A DNA stretch of 64,000 bases from Astrothelium macrocarpum (Eukaryota; Ascomycota; Dothideomycetes; Trypetheliales; Trypetheliaceae): positions 186,001 to 250,000 of the forward strand of contig JAGEMR010000007.1 of the NCBI GenBank assembly GCA_021030915.1. Reading direction: 5' to 3'. The notes beneath the pieces were generated by a model. It was not told the DNA's origin. It made no database searches and worked only from the letters and a program-made list of their open reading frames with translations. Numbering within the stretch: position 1 is the stretch's first letter; the number at the start of each line of letters is the position of its first letter. Position numbers and translations under genes: made by a program. Shown piece after piece: positions 12,316 to 23,489 of the stretch.

Positions 12316-13837
12316 ATTTCATGAACAACTCATCAAGACATGCAAAAAAATCTGATCTTCCGATCTCACCAATCACCTCCATCGATTACACGGTTCGCTT
12401 TAGATGCCCACGTCAGCATAAATCTAGATTCCGCAATAAATATCTGTCAAACGACTTTTCTGTATGTTCCGAGTCACTTTGACTTTGAGATCCGAACAAA
12501 TTTCGTTGCTCGTTCTTCACGACCTCTCTGTGATGACTGTCGATTGGCAAGTTGTACATATGCACATTCTCATCACGCCTCCTAAAAGGCATGCTTGGCA
12601 CATGATTGTCATTTATCTAGCCTTGCGAGTGCTGGATAGGCGGACGAAATGGAAGTGTTTGTTTACGCCATTTAGTTAGATTTCAATATGACGTTGTCAA
12701 ATAACATTGTATAGGATTGGGCAAGACAAAAGCATCTTCTCCGGAAGATCTCTACCAATGTTACCTTTTTTAGCAGTGATTCAGATTGCACAAGGCAAGA
12801 TAGCGTGACATCTGCGATTCGTTCCAAAGCGTACGTGACAAGGCTTCCCGACACGGTTCGGCCTTTTGCCTGGGTCATATTTGGCATGACCAGGTTGCAT
12901 CGTATTTACTCAATGGAAACAAAGAGGAACGCATCGATAGCTGTAATGAATGTTGACCAGATGAGCCTACTTGAATAGACAATAAACCTTTTCCCGTTTA
13001 TTTTTATCAAGGCTACACCTGACATTTGTCTATGTGACTTGCACGAAATAGATAGCATGAGGTTGAAAAACCGACGGTGACGTGCTTTTAGATGCTCCTC
13101 GAGCCATTCCCTTAGTTAGGTTAGCTCAGGGGTGCTGCGTGGTTCTCTGCACGCTAGCTGCAAGTTTTCATCTTATTAGGTACTCTAATTTCTCCGCGAC
13201 CAAGAATTTATTTTTATCTGGGTGAATTCCTCATCAATGCCGGAAACCGGCGATTGTATAGTCAGAGTTGCACTACCATGGTCAAGTTGAGTATACATTT
13301 AGAAAGGCGGTAGCATGATCCTCTAGTTTGCCTCTCGTGAATTGTTTAAATGGCTGAGGTAGTCGCACGGTTTGGAACACTACGTGCGAAACTGTACCGT
13401 GGGAAATGAAAAGTACGAGAAATATTAATAGAAATCGTGCTGCTATTGGCCCCGTAGTTTCAATGGGCTGAGTCGAGCCAATGAAAACTCAGCACTTGGC
13501 TAGTCCCTTGCATGGCTGGGAAGCTCAGCCTTCGTCCCGATGTTGTATTGCTTAGGTTTTTTTTCTCATTCATCCAAGCTTCGAGAATCCTGACGGAACC
13601 GACTGCTACAGTAGCATGATGTAGTCGGGCATCGTAATTTCAATGAGAAGTGAGCTTTATACGACTATATAATCCAGCAGTCGCCGCAATGGTAGGTTCT
13701 TCCCTCACACCAGCAACCAAGCTCCTCCTTCCTACATAAGAACATCCTCTTTACCGACTCCACATAACTTTCAGATAATCTCATTCTCCTCTATATACAC
13801 TCTCAAGTTCATTCAATCCACCACCACCACAAGCAAC
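12316..13837. other. Intergenic, about 1.5 kb, ends in the effector-gene promoter
   Basis: No supported gene. The right part contains two ATTGG/CCAAT-type sites near 13445-13480, the TATA element listed separately and a CA/CT-rich leader just before the effector ATG. Confidence 0.5.
13666..13672 (+). promoter_or_regulatory. TATA box of the NIS1-like effector gene
   Basis: TATATAA at 13666-13672, 166 bp before the ATG at 13838. It is followed by a C/T- and CA-rich leader, consistent with a strongly inducible TATA-type fungal promoter. A second TATATA at 13792 sits too close to the start codon to be preferred. Confidence 0.5.
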
Positions 13838-14281
13838 ATGTATGCCAAAACCCTCCTCGCTGCCGGTGCCCTCTTTGCTAGCCAGGCCTCCGCCATCATC
13901 ACTGGCTTCTATGTCCCCAGCACTATTCAAGCCGGCAGCGACTTTGAGGTCATTATCCAGACTGCCGATTACATCCAATCTGTTCAGGATGTGGCCATTT
14001 CCTTTGGAATTGCTCCCACCAGCGAGGCTCACAACGAAACTCTCGGCACTACCCTACTGACCTCGCAATTCCTTGGACCCAACGACTCCAATATTTTGAC
14101 CAACATTACTGTTCACGAGACTATCCCCGCGGGTACCGCGGAGGGTGACATTGTCTTCACGGGTGCACTCTACAGCCTTTATGGAGTGGAGTACTCGCCG
14201 GCCATCACATACTTTACCGCAAACACGGCAATTGGTGATTCTACGAGCACTACCTACGTCAGCAGCACCGAGTCTCAGTAA
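13838..14281 (+). CDS. NIS1: NIS1-like secreted effector
   Basis: 147 aa, single exon. The signal peptide is MYAKTLLAAGALFASQASA. The mature part begins IITGFYVPSTIQAGSDFEV and contains DYIQSVQDVAISFGIAP, FLGPNDSNILTNITVHETIP, GDIVFTGALYSLYGVEYSP and a C-terminal TSTTYVSS, in the order seen in the NIS1 family. NIS1 was described in Colletotrichum as a necrosis-inducing secreted protein. It is conserved in many ascomycetes and basidiomycetes and is reported to suppress plant pattern-triggered immunity by targeting BAK1/BIK1-type kinases. The assignment rests on recognised sequence pattern, not on a search. The gene is isolated, with 1.5 kb and 0.7 kb of non-coding DNA on either side and its own TATA box. 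Saprotrophs also carry copies, so it does not prove a pathogenic lifestyle. Confidence 0.8.
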   Translation: MYAKTLLAAGALFASQASAIITGFYVPSTIQAGSDFEVIIQTADYIQSVQDVAISFGIAPTSEAHNETLGTTLLTSQFLGPNDSNILTNITVHETIPAGTAEGDIVFTGALYSLYGVEYSPAITYFTANTAIGDSTSTTYVSSTESQ

Positions 14282-14979
14282 GGGGTGATACAAGGACGAA
14301 AATGATGGAATGGCTATTTTCCGGCATTATGCAGGCGAATTTGGGATCAAGGAGGCGACTCCGCTATCATCTAGACGGCTCCAGCAACGGAGGATCTTAC
14401 AACAGTCACTCATTTGTTTACTGATCATTCACGACAATTTGCTGCGCTTTAGCTTTGGGAACTAGATGGTGATTGTCTGATACAGTTTGATAGAATAGTA
14501 ATCAATTTGCATTCTCAACCTCTCGTATCAAATGCATTATTAAGATGTGGGAAGGATGGAGTACGAAGACTAGCGGTGAGAAAATTGTGCAGGAGAATCT
14601 GCTGGGCGACATCAAATACAAGATTTGCCTTCGCAACCTTGCATCGCAGTGTCTACCAAGACCTCTGCACGTACTGTAATTGATTTGGTGTTAGTAACCA
14701 AAAGGTCGTATATGCCGCTCATCAATGTATTTATATGTAGCTCTTGCACTGGCGGAGAGCCGCCTGCTGAAGAACGAAGAAACTCGCTTTCTATAAGGAA
14801 ACACATTCGAATAACACAAAGTGGTGAAACTCAAGGAAAATGACATGCTCTGCAATCAGCTTCGCTTAATTTGAGCTCATGTCGAGACCCAGTCAAGGAA
14901 ATGTACAAAATATAGCCACCCAGAAGCAGCCTTTCCACATTCTACTAGAAAGCAATCCATTACATCCCCCGTCTATTTG
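14282..14979. other. Intergenic between convergent effector and transporter genes
   Basis: 698 bp holding two 3' ends. No gene or repeat recognised; the ORFs at 14612-14843 overlap on opposite strands and look like shadows. Confidence 0.5.
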
Positions 14980-16937
14980 TTATTCATCGTCTTGCCCCAC
15001 TCTCTTATATCCCTTGCCACTTCCACCTTCACCATTATCGCCGCCTTCTCTTGTCCTCTTCACCAAGTTTGAGATCCATCCACCAACACCTTCCTTTTGG
15101 CTTTCGGCATCCTTGTCTTTGCTTAGCACGGGCTTGCCGTCCTCAATATCGACAGCGGGAGGGTTAATGTCAAGACCCGGTATCGCACTATCGGCACCAG
15201 GGCCCATCCGGTTGCGTTGAAGATCAATGGATGGCACAGGAGAGCGGGAGAAGAGGGATTCGGCTTCGGCTAGTGTGGCAGGAGTAGGCATGGCGGTGGT
15301 GGCGTCACCAAATAGAGCATTCATGTCTTCGAGACGGACGTTGGCGGTTTCAGGATAGATGAACCAGACTAAGAAAAAGCGGAAATGTGAGCAAATGACG
15401 ACGGGCTGGTTTCAGTAGGTCTATGGGTGCAAGACTTACCAACAACGAAAGAAACGGCGCAGAAAAATGCGTGCAGCAGGTATAGACGCCACGTGATTAA
15501 TTCTTGCAAGATTGGCGTCATCTCACCGACAAGAAAGTTGAAAAGCCAGTTGGCCGCAGTACTCAAACTGGCGCCTTTTGCGCGGATACTCAGGGGGAGA
15601 ATCTCTGGAGGATACAGCCACGGTATCGGTCCCCAAGAAGCTCCAAAAGCAGCATTGTAAATCATGACAAGGATGACGACCATAGTTGGCGTTATCCGTA
15701 ACTCTAGGTAGATAAAGTAGGATATCAAAGAGAGGGAGATGATCATGGCAACGGCTCCAGAGAGGAGGATGGGACGTCTCCCCCATCGATCGACCAAATA
15801 CCAAGGAGGAATGGTAGAAGCAAGGTAGGTGAGACCATTGATACCAGTCATGAGAATGGCATTTCGTCCCACCCATTGGGCTTGCTCGAAAACCAATGGT
15901 GCATAATAGGAAATGACGTTGATGCCATTCAGCTGAGCCAAAGATTGTGCAGACATGGCAATGAAGACTCGCTTGTAGTAACGTTTGAACATGTCCCTGT
16001 AGGATCTTTCACCCTCTTGACGTTGGAGAAGGACTCCCATCTTGATTTCACGGTACTCATCACGGGCCTTGGGATTGTGGATGTCGCCTTTACCATAGAG
16101 ATTGGCAATGACAACAATGCCTTCCTCATCGTGGTCATTGTCCAGAAGCCATCTGCTGATTGTTAGAAATGGTAGGCAAGATGTAAAATCATCAACTGAC
16201 CGTGGAGATTCAGGAATCAATGCACTTCCTAGAGCAAGTAAAGAGCCCATCACACATTGCATGAGCAATGGCACACGCCACGACCAGTCGTTCCCGATAT
16301 AACTACAAAAATAATCCACCCACACACTTGTAGCATATCCAGAGATGTTTCCAGTAAACTCAATGCAAGCTAACTTCCCTCTGTTATGCGGCGGGGAAAT
16401 CTCGGATTGATAGACGGGCACAATGGTAGACAGAGCACCAACTCCCAAACCAGCCACAATTCTTCCAACCAGCATCATGGGCATGCCACTTGCAAACGTT
16501 TGCAAGGCGCCTCCAACAAGGAATATCAGCGAACCATAAAAGATTGTCCGTCTTCGGCCGATGAGGTCGCCAACACGTCCAATACAGAGAGATGCTATGA
16601 GAGCTCCGATTTCGAGGATGGCAACCATAGTACCAATTTCGGCTCGGGAAGGCTGATTGAAGTATGCTTGAAAGTACGGACCACTGTGTAAAGACATTCG
16701 TCAGCTCCTGGATAGTCTAATCGTTCCCCATCTTGCCTGCTCACGTTATAATGCCCGACATGACTCCTTGATCGTATCCAAAGAGGAAGACGCCTAATGA
16801 AACAAAAACGCTAGTGAAATATCTGTAGATGATATGATCAGTTGTTATATTGAGCCACAATACAAAGTCTTGGTAACAAACATCAACTTTTTCCCATGCA
16901 AACCATGCATCCTGGACGGGCCATCATTAGGGGCCAT
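14980..16937 (-). CDS. MFS sugar/general-substrate transporter
   Basis: Model: complement(join(14980..15368, 15440..16152, 16201..16683, 16745..16822, 16888..16937)), 570 aa from the first in-frame ATG. Introns of 71, 48, 61 and 65 bp are in phase; the last uses a weak GTTGAT donor and is the least certain. Sugar-porter signatures are clear: FLFGYDQGVMSGI in TM1, GRVGDLIGRRRTIFYG in the TM2-3 loop, VPVYQSEISPPHNRGKLA after TM4, PESPRWLLDNDHDEEG and LVDRWGRRPILLSG. Twelve hydrophobic segments fit. The C-terminal tail (PETANVRLED, then a Pro/Asp/Lys-rich cytosolic region) matches the common Pezizomycotina sub-family. The substrate is unknown. A coding-like open frame continues upstream of the ATG to 17462 without any in-frame AUG (see findings). 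Confidence 0.85.
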
Positions 16938-17462
16938 GACAATAGCCAAGAGCTTTGCCGCCCGCGAGATGGGTTTGCGAGTCGGATCGGGGATCTCTAT
17001 GTCCTCCTTTCTGAGAGCTCCAGAATGATGATCTTTCTCTGTAAACTCTTCAGATGTTTGGAAACGAGCTCGTCTGTGGTTTCCGCTACGGCGCCGCTGA
17101 TTCCCACTCGAGCCTCCGTATTGCCGTTCCTCGAATGAGTGACGAAGTTTTTTTTGCAGAGGATCCTCCTGGTCGCCAAGTTGGTCGACCAAGTCTCCCG
17201 TGTCACTGCCACTCCAAAGCGAGAATTCGGAGCCTAGGGAACCGTGAGAGGAGCGACGGCCGTCGCCGTGTTTCTCGTTGTTGTCGGGGGAATCGAGCAG
17301 GTGTTCAGTGTCGGAGTTGTCAGCGTGATGTCGGGAAGCAAAGTGGAGCGTGTGTAAAGGGATGTTGGCTCCCTTTTGCCTGCTTGACGGAGAAATTTTG
17401 AAAGTTGGGGAGAGAAGGTGCTGCCGCCCCCTCTCACGTACAGGTTTGGAGGGTAACGTGGA
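16938..17462 (-). other. Coding-like N-terminal extension of the transporter without an AUG
   Basis: On the minus strand the transporter frame stays open from 16937 back to a TGA at 17463-17465, 175 codons. The predicted peptide is rich in Ser, Asp, Glu, Arg and Gly. It includes TEHLLDSPDNNEKHGDGRRS and LGDQEDPLQKKLRHSFEERQ, and leads smoothly into RKEDIEIPDPTRKPISRAAK and the MAPNDG start. That is the composition expected of a cytosolic N-terminal tail, and I believe relatives carry a similar tail. No ATG exists on this strand in any frame between 17608 and 16937. Options: an unseen upstream first exon, near-cognate initiation, or decay of the start codon. Confidence 0.5.
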
Positions 17463-18750
17463 TCAGATGGGGGTCAAGCAAGGGTCAGGTCCACGGAAAG
17501 ATGAGATTTTGCGGCAGCGAGAGACTGGCCAAATTGGGCTAGCTGAGGGGAGCGATTGAGAGAGTGTGGAGAAGCGATCTATGTGATGGCAAGAAAGCAG
17601 ATTTGTCCATGCTGCTGGAGCTGGACCCAGGATAACCAACGTCTGTGAGCCCCCCACGACCTGACCAATGGCAGAACCACAATGGCACAATCTCCAACAC
17701 CATCAAACACTATTACTTGGGCAATTTAAGGGAACACTTGTCTATTCTCCTCTGTTTATTCAGTGTCACTACATGGACGAAATGTACCTTTACTATCTTC
17801 GTTAATCCTTGCTCGCGTATCCTCTTCACCGCTGGCCGGAAACGGCGTGGGATGTTTGTACCGGCCATATCTCGGCACAGCTTCACGCTCAGCCCAATTC
17901 ATTCTTACCAACAAATAGTCTAGTTACTTTGATTCTTGCTTGTTGAAGGATTGCCTGCACAATCCATCTTGTAATCAGCTGGACATCGTAAAACGATTGT
18001 GACCTTGGAGAATGCTCCGCACTTTTATTCTTGACCGCGCCATGGCGTTCATCATTTTTTGGGCAAGCATCTGGTGACCTTTGGGTATCCTTGAGCTGGC
18101 TACGTACAATGCTTGGCCTTCCGTCGAACCGACCAGTCAGAGAGATGGCCATCATGAGCCGTCCGCATAAGAATATCACGTGTAGCGCTGTACTAACCCA
18201 GGGTTTCATGGCCTAAATGCAGGGCTCGAGAAACCTCCGCTATCCTGACCCACGTGCCTTTGCCTTTAGTTTCTTGAAAATGCTGTATTCTCATCGTGCA
18301 CGAAGATTGAATCAAAGATACAAAAGCCAAAATATTTCTAGAAGCCGACGCGGAGACGCTATCTGGAATCGTACGGCAAGCAGATAGAGTCTTGAGAGAT
18401 TTTCCACGGAAATGTACGGACGCTAGAAAATTCTGGTAGCTAAGGTTTGAGCAGGACGCCGACTACAACGACTTCCCATGAGCAGCAGCGAGTACTTAGA
18501 CAGGATCAATGTTACCTTGTGGTATCTTCGATGACATGCCACGAGATGTAGCAGGTGATTCAAATATGGCAATTGACATAGCACAACTGTTATTAGATAA
18601 ATTTCATTTTAGACTTGGCTTCGAGTCGCTCATGGTCTAGACGTCCTGCACCATGACGTTTCGCAAGTCCCGCCCAAACGACCCAGCACTCCACAGAGCA
18701 AGATTTCACCACGACAATTCATTCGCCGTCCATCGCTCGATCCTCATCTC
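17463..18750. other. Intergenic, transporter leader and downstream flank of the coiled-coil gene
   Basis: Contains a 23-codon minus-strand uORF (17539-17610) upstream of the transporter. A GTACGT donor-like site at 17437-17442 could begin a 5' UTR intron. No other gene supported. Confidence 0.45.
17539..17610 (-). promoter_or_regulatory. Possible uORF ahead of the transporter frame
   Basis: ATG at 17610 on the minus strand opens 23 codons (MDKSAFLPSHRSLLHTLSI...) and closes at TAG 17541-17539. It is the nearest minus-strand ATG upstream of the transporter frame and contains no GT donor, so it cannot supply the missing start by simple splicing. Confidence 0.3.
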
Positions 18751-19579
18751 TTAAGCATCACTTTCTGGAAGCACCCTAGACATCCTCCTAACTCCGCTCT
18801 CTATTCCGTGCATCACTTCCTCAGGACCTTGCTTCTCCTCCCTGCCCTCCACTCTCCTAAAGAAATAATCTGCCTCGGCCATGTCACCATCATCAGCCAA
18901 ATCCTCTGGCGTCTTGTTCTTCACCAAGTTTTCCGCACGCCGAGTTGCGACTCTCTTGCCGAGTTCAATTAGTTGCTCGACTTTCTCTGCATCCTGCTGC
19001 CAGCCTCGCTGAATGTCGCTTCCGCTTTTTTGTGGGACTTGAATGGCAGAGATGGCTTGGGCTGTGCTATCAAAGCTTTGGAGAATACTGTCGCAGCGGT
19101 GAAAAAGAGTTTTGCTCGTTGTGTGTAGGCTTGGACGAGATGAACTACTCGGAGTAGAAACTTTGGTGCTAGAATCTGATAGAGAGCCTTGTATGGAGGC
19201 AGCGGAAAGCTTCTTCAATTTGGTACTGAATGCATTGTCGTCGTCCATGCTATGTTCCAAGTTGGATAGTGTAGTGGAGTATGATCAAAATTGTGAGATA
19301 CCTACATGTGTTGTTCCTTTTCAGCTATCAATTCCATCAATTCCTTCTGTTCTTCATCAACGCGTGCACGCAGATTGGACATGAAAGCATCTTTTTTGTT
19401 GTCGCTATGCTGTACGAGCTGCTTGCTCATTGCCAAGATTTGTCTAATTGATATGGTTGTCAGCTTGCTAACCATCACCAATACTCAATCACTCGATCGG
19501 GAACTGACTGGCTCTCGAGACGTCCGGGATCTTCTTGGGAATCAAAGCTCATTGTTGATCTCAAACTCGATTTGTGCAT
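18751..19579 (-). CDS. Small coiled-coil protein, family not recognised
   Basis: Model: complement(join(18751..19249, 19306..19443, 19509..19579)), 235 aa; introns of 56 and 65 bp have good CTGAC-type branch sites and keep phase. The joined N-terminus has Met codons at 1 and 10 and reads SQEDPGRLESQQILAMSKQL. A heptad-like charged helix follows (RARVDEEQKELMELIAEKEQ), then a Ser/Thr-rich linker. A second helical block around LFHRCDSILQSFDSTAQAIS and an acidic C-terminus with DYFFRRVEGREEKQG complete it. The architecture resembles small subunits of multi-subunit coiled-coil assemblies (kinetochore, BLOC-1/KxDL-like), but I cannot name one. The splice reconstruction makes it a convincing real gene. 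Confidence 0.65.
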
Positions 19580-20772
19580 CTTTAATGATGCGTGAGGCTT
19601 GCGCTTTGGAGCCGCACGCGGATGATGAAGGTAGGAGTAAAAGCATAATGGCGTGCGACCAAATTATTCCTAACCACGATCGATGCTATTTGCCACAACA
19701 ATGCCTCTTAATCTGACAAGCTCTCTGTTTATGTGGCATGAGTAACCAAACACTGTTGTATTTCTAAATTTACTGACCCTTGGATTTGCATCTAGATTGT
19801 TTGACGAAGAGTGCTCTAGTCTAGTATCATCTATTAGGGCAATTCGTGTCATTTTCCAAAACGGTACAAGCTTGATGATCGAACATGATCTTTAAGCAAC
19901 CACTTTTCAACGCCATCAAAGGAATCGATGCTCCAATGAATCAGCCACGACAACAGAATATTTAGTCGAATGCAAAGGGCACAGCGCCGAACATAATAAA
20001 TAGATACCGGAACCCTGGATCAGCAAAACACTTTGTGAATGGTACGATGCTCAGTATTCCAGGCCTATTCCAGCCAGCACCAGGACCAAACGAGCGAAAG
20101 TAAGTCTGACACAGACTCGTACTAAACAAGCAAACCCGACACAGACTTGTTCCAAACAAACGAATCCAGCACATTTCTCCTTCTTGCCATCCCATAGCCA
20201 TTCAGAATGATACTTCCCCACCATGTTTAAAAGCTTGGGTTGAAGCCGCCCATATTGATGGAAAGGTAATCTTGAGTGGGGTGGATTTGTGCTAATAACG
20301 CTATCCTAGCGACTAGTCAAGGCACGATGCTGCTCCTTTTAATCACTAGAACGGGGCTTGAAGGCAAGGTTATGTTTACTGATGAGCGCCGGTCTTTGCT
20401 CGGCTCAGAAGAACTCTAGACAGGAAGCAGGGTAGATTTTGCAGCCGTTCTGCGGCTTCTCTTGCTCTCAAGGTCTACCTAATATGATTGCATGTTCTAC
20501 TCTATGCTTTGTTTATTCTATAATACATTTGACTATACCGTCATATCCTGGTTCCATAATCCCTGCAGGCATGGACAATAGACTCTAAGTCTCATTAAAA
20601 ATATATGGGAAGAAAAAAAATACTCCTGAACAAAAATTCATCCTAGACAACAAACTCCGCATCCAGAAATCCCAGATGGCATGCGCCAATCTCAGATCCG
20701 CTACTCCTGTCGTCCTAAAAGCATCTTAACTCGGAAAAAGTGCTTCTTGATACCAAATCTGCGATAAGCTAT
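19580..20772. other. Intergenic, 1.2 kb, contains a two-copy 30-bp repeat
   Basis: No gene supported. The minus-strand frame at 19962-20201 simply translates the short tandem repeat listed at 20108-20167. Confidence 0.5.
20108..20167. repeat. Two tandem copies of a 30-bp unit
   Basis: Units 20108-20137 and 20138-20167 both begin GACACAGACT and share 24 of 30 positions. No function suggested. Confidence 0.65.
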
Positions 20773-22416
20773 CTAGCATGGGAAGCAGCAATCCATCTGG
20801 TTCTCCGTTGGTCTCTCTTCAGGGGGCAACCAACCAAAAGCATCGCACACGGGTCCGTCGCGAGGATTCCAACCGCCAACAGAACATTGCGCTCCTCTGC
20901 TCGGCTGTTTGCTTTGCCAGCTCAGACTTCCATACGCGAATTGGATATAATCGTGCTCATGTTCTCCCGTGATGGCGATTGAATTTGGAAGAGGCCCTTG
21001 TATAGTGGTGCCGTTAGCAGAATTGATTGGATCACCCAGCCCCCCATTATCAAAATACGACGCTGGCGTTTGATAGATGACATTTTTGTTGTTGTCGAGT
21101 AGGGTTATGTTTGCGAATAAGTCGTCAGATTCCGGATCGCAGTCTTCCCACTCGTCGAGATGGAAACAACATGTGCCAGTGGCATAGGCTGGGGCTAGGG
21201 TTGGGGCTGGCGCTGGCGCAAGTGCTGGCGCTTTCGGAAGACCGTCAGTTTTTAGTTGCGCGAGGATGGCATTCTTGATAGTTGTGTAGCCAACGTAGCG
21301 CGGATGGAAAGGGCGTAAACGCCAGCCATTTGAGGGCTCATTTCCTCCGCTGCCCCCGGATGGAGCCCAGGCAGTTACACCGCCACCGTCGCCGAAAAGG
21401 GCAATTGTCTCATTTATACTTGGGACGCTTGCATTGGACCCCGGGGGTGGGGGTACATTCTCGACTTGCCATGGCCAGTTCAAATTCCAAAGATATACAC
21501 CATCGAAATGGGTATCAGTATTGAGCTGGTCGCTGTGCGTGGCACCTGGTTCACAGAAACGATGGCCTTGGAAGTTGGCGTCAATGTCGATGTATCGAAC
21601 TTTGTTGGCATATTGTGATTGGATGATGCTGCTATATAGATTGTTGACATCTGATACAAGTTCGTTGAAGACTGTACGCAACTCTTTACTTAAATAAGGC
21701 ACTGGTGACACAAGGTTTGGAATGTTCCAATGTTCTTGCTCGCACCATGGGTCGTAGTCTGTTCCAAAGAATTGTGCGTACCCCGTCACATAAAGAAGAA
21801 AATCCGCGTTGTTGCTCACGCTTGGGTCGATCAAGATATCGTTGATTGTGTCAATGAATTGCCCTCCCATGGTATTGTTGATGTAGTCGGAGGCTTCATT
21901 GAGCCCTTTGCCACAGTCTCCTTTCGGGTTGTTGGGATCATCGTCCTTGTATGCAGGACCGTAATTATGTCTAGGCTGGGAATGGTAGATGCATACATCG
22001 ACAATGCTTCCAAAGCCGGCATTGTTCCCACCTGATGTCATTATAACAACGTTAGGGTTACCTACCTTTCCCATCTGATGGTTACCCTTCGCAAGGTCAA
22101 CGAGTTGACTTCCAGAACAGGCCGCATCTCGAAGCCCTGAACTGTATGCTCCCGTCCACGAAGCATCGTTTTCCATTTGAGGCCCATGGGATTCCTTCGT
22201 GCGGAGACATTTGTCAAGGTTACCATCGTAGAGCACTTCTTTATTGTACGATATTCCAGAACCCCAAGAATCTCCAATAACCCCATAGGGCCAGGGGGTG
22301 ACAGCTCTTGGCGTTAAACGCATGGAGGCATCGTGAAAGCGGCTTGCACTAGGAAGAGAAGCAGCAGAGGCAAGCCTACTGAGGACGAGACTGAGAGAGA
22401 AAGCTTTTGATAGCAT
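20773..22416 (-). CDS. Secreted SGNH/GDSL-type hydrolase with Cys-rich C-terminal domain
   Basis: 547 aa, single exon, from the ATG at 22416, which puts a signal peptide (MLSKAFSLSLVLSRLASAAS) first; an in-frame ATG 15 codons upstream (22461) is the alternative. The SGNH fold is shown by GVIGDSWGSG (nucleophile Ser in block I), MTSGGNNAGFG (block III Asn) and FHPRYVGY near residue 385 with the catalytic His. A Pro/Ala linker (PKAPALAPAPAPTLAPAY) then joins a C-terminal domain. That domain has paired cysteines, starting GTCCFHLDEWEDCD and ending MDCCFPC, and an HEHDYIQF segment. SGNH enzymes are esterases/lipases acting on lipids or acylated glycans; the substrate here is unknown. The appended Cys-rich domain may bind a surface or substrate. 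Confidence 0.85.
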   Translation of the reverse strand: MLSKAFSLSLVLSRLASAASLPSASRFHDASMRLTPRAVTPWPYGVIGDSWGSGISYNKEVLYDGNLDKCLRTKESHGPQMENDASWTGAYSSGLRDAACSGSQLVDLAKGNHQMGKVGNPNVVIMTSGGNNAGFGSIVDVCIYHSQPRHNYGPAYKDDDPNNPKGDCGKGLNEASDYINNTMGGQFIDTINDILIDPSVSNNADFLLYVTGYAQFFGTDYDPWCEQEHWNIPNLVSPVPYLSKELRTVFNELVSDVNNLYSSIIQSQYANKVRYIDIDANFQGHRFCEPGATHSDQLNTDTHFDGVYLWNLNWPWQVENVPPPPGSNASVPSINETIALFGDGGGVTAWAPSGGSGGNEPSNGWRLRPFHPRYVGYTTIKNAILAQLKTDGLPKAPALAPAPAPTLAPAYATGTCCFHLDEWEDCDPESDDLFANITLLDNNKNVIYQTPASYFDNGGLGDPINSANGTTIQGPLPNSIAITGEHEHDYIQFAYGSLSWQSKQPSRGAQCSVGGWNPRDGPVCDAFGWLPPEERPTENQMDCCFPC

Positions 22417-23489
22417 TGCTGATGGCGATGTCTTTGGAAAGAACTGGAAATCATACGGCATATTCAGGACGTGCCCCAACTCCTCTGTATACCTACAATT
22501 ACCTAACCAAACTAACTTGGAGGCGTCCTTACCTTGTTGCTTGTTTCATTGGCCGGAACTGATGAACAACTCCCAACAGAATAGCAGCGTGGCGTATAGG
22601 AGTATTACTATTGGCGCGTTGGTTTGAGGCAACGACTGTGTTTGAAAAGGAGGTCAAGGTTTTCAGGCAGCTCAGGCATAAGCTAGCCATACTGAAGCAT
22701 CCGTGACAAGTCAGTGAAACCCCCAAGGTTGGTCTTTCGCCAGATAAACGCATTGTGATATGCCATGATATGAGATTTTGCTTGTAAACTAAATGAACAA
22801 GTCGAGTAACCCGGCGATAGTTTACATTGGAGATACTCTTGCAACATTCAAATTTCGCGAGGAAGACCATAAAATGGGGAGCATAGCTTAAAAGACAAGT
22901 CACCATAGCGATGCAAGCAATGTCCATGAGGTTTCGAAGGGTGCGAGAGGCAGAATGGCTTCCTGTAGGACAGTCGTGTTTGAGCGGATGCAGCCTTGGT
23001 CGCGGAATCGATGATATGGAATACATGCCGAGCGCTGAACTGTTGCAGGATGATCGTGAAGAGTTTGTCACTAAATACTTCGCCGTGTTGCACCCTAGCC
23101 TGCTTGTGTTGTCAGAAGTTTGTTGAGATATTTTCTTTAAAGGTGATGTCAAGCTGCGGAAAAGCCAAGCCATGGCACGCGGAACTTCTCACCTCAAGCG
23201 CAAATCTTGCCCTGAAAAAGGTACATCCTCACTGGATTAGCATCATGACCGATCAGTATTGTATCAGTATTGTGACAGACGTTACGCATGTTCGCATTGC
23301 CTATTCTCCCTTTATTTCAAACCAACAATTTACAGGTAACACAGCTATGCTGCTCGATTGTGTACCCTTAGCCTACCCTCATCACAAGTATCAGTTATCA
23401 GACTAGACCTCTAAGCTTCGATGACCTTCAACCTAGCCTAGGAGTATTTAATTAAGGAATTCAAGAGTGGACTCAAAACAACACCGATA
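22417..23489. other. Intergenic, 1.1 kb, with one weak gene-like fragment
   Basis: Mostly shadows. A plus-strand frame at 22911-23126 ends with EEFVTKYFAVLHPSLLVLSE, which loosely resembles the entry of the fungal-specific transcription factor middle homology region. Without flanking exons or a Zn2Cys6 cluster it cannot be called a gene. Confidence 0.35.

Noticed and set aside
16937..17212. Start of the transporter at a GTG or TTG codon as listed frames imply
   Set aside because: These are only formal alternative starts; I kept the first ATG and reported the extension separately.
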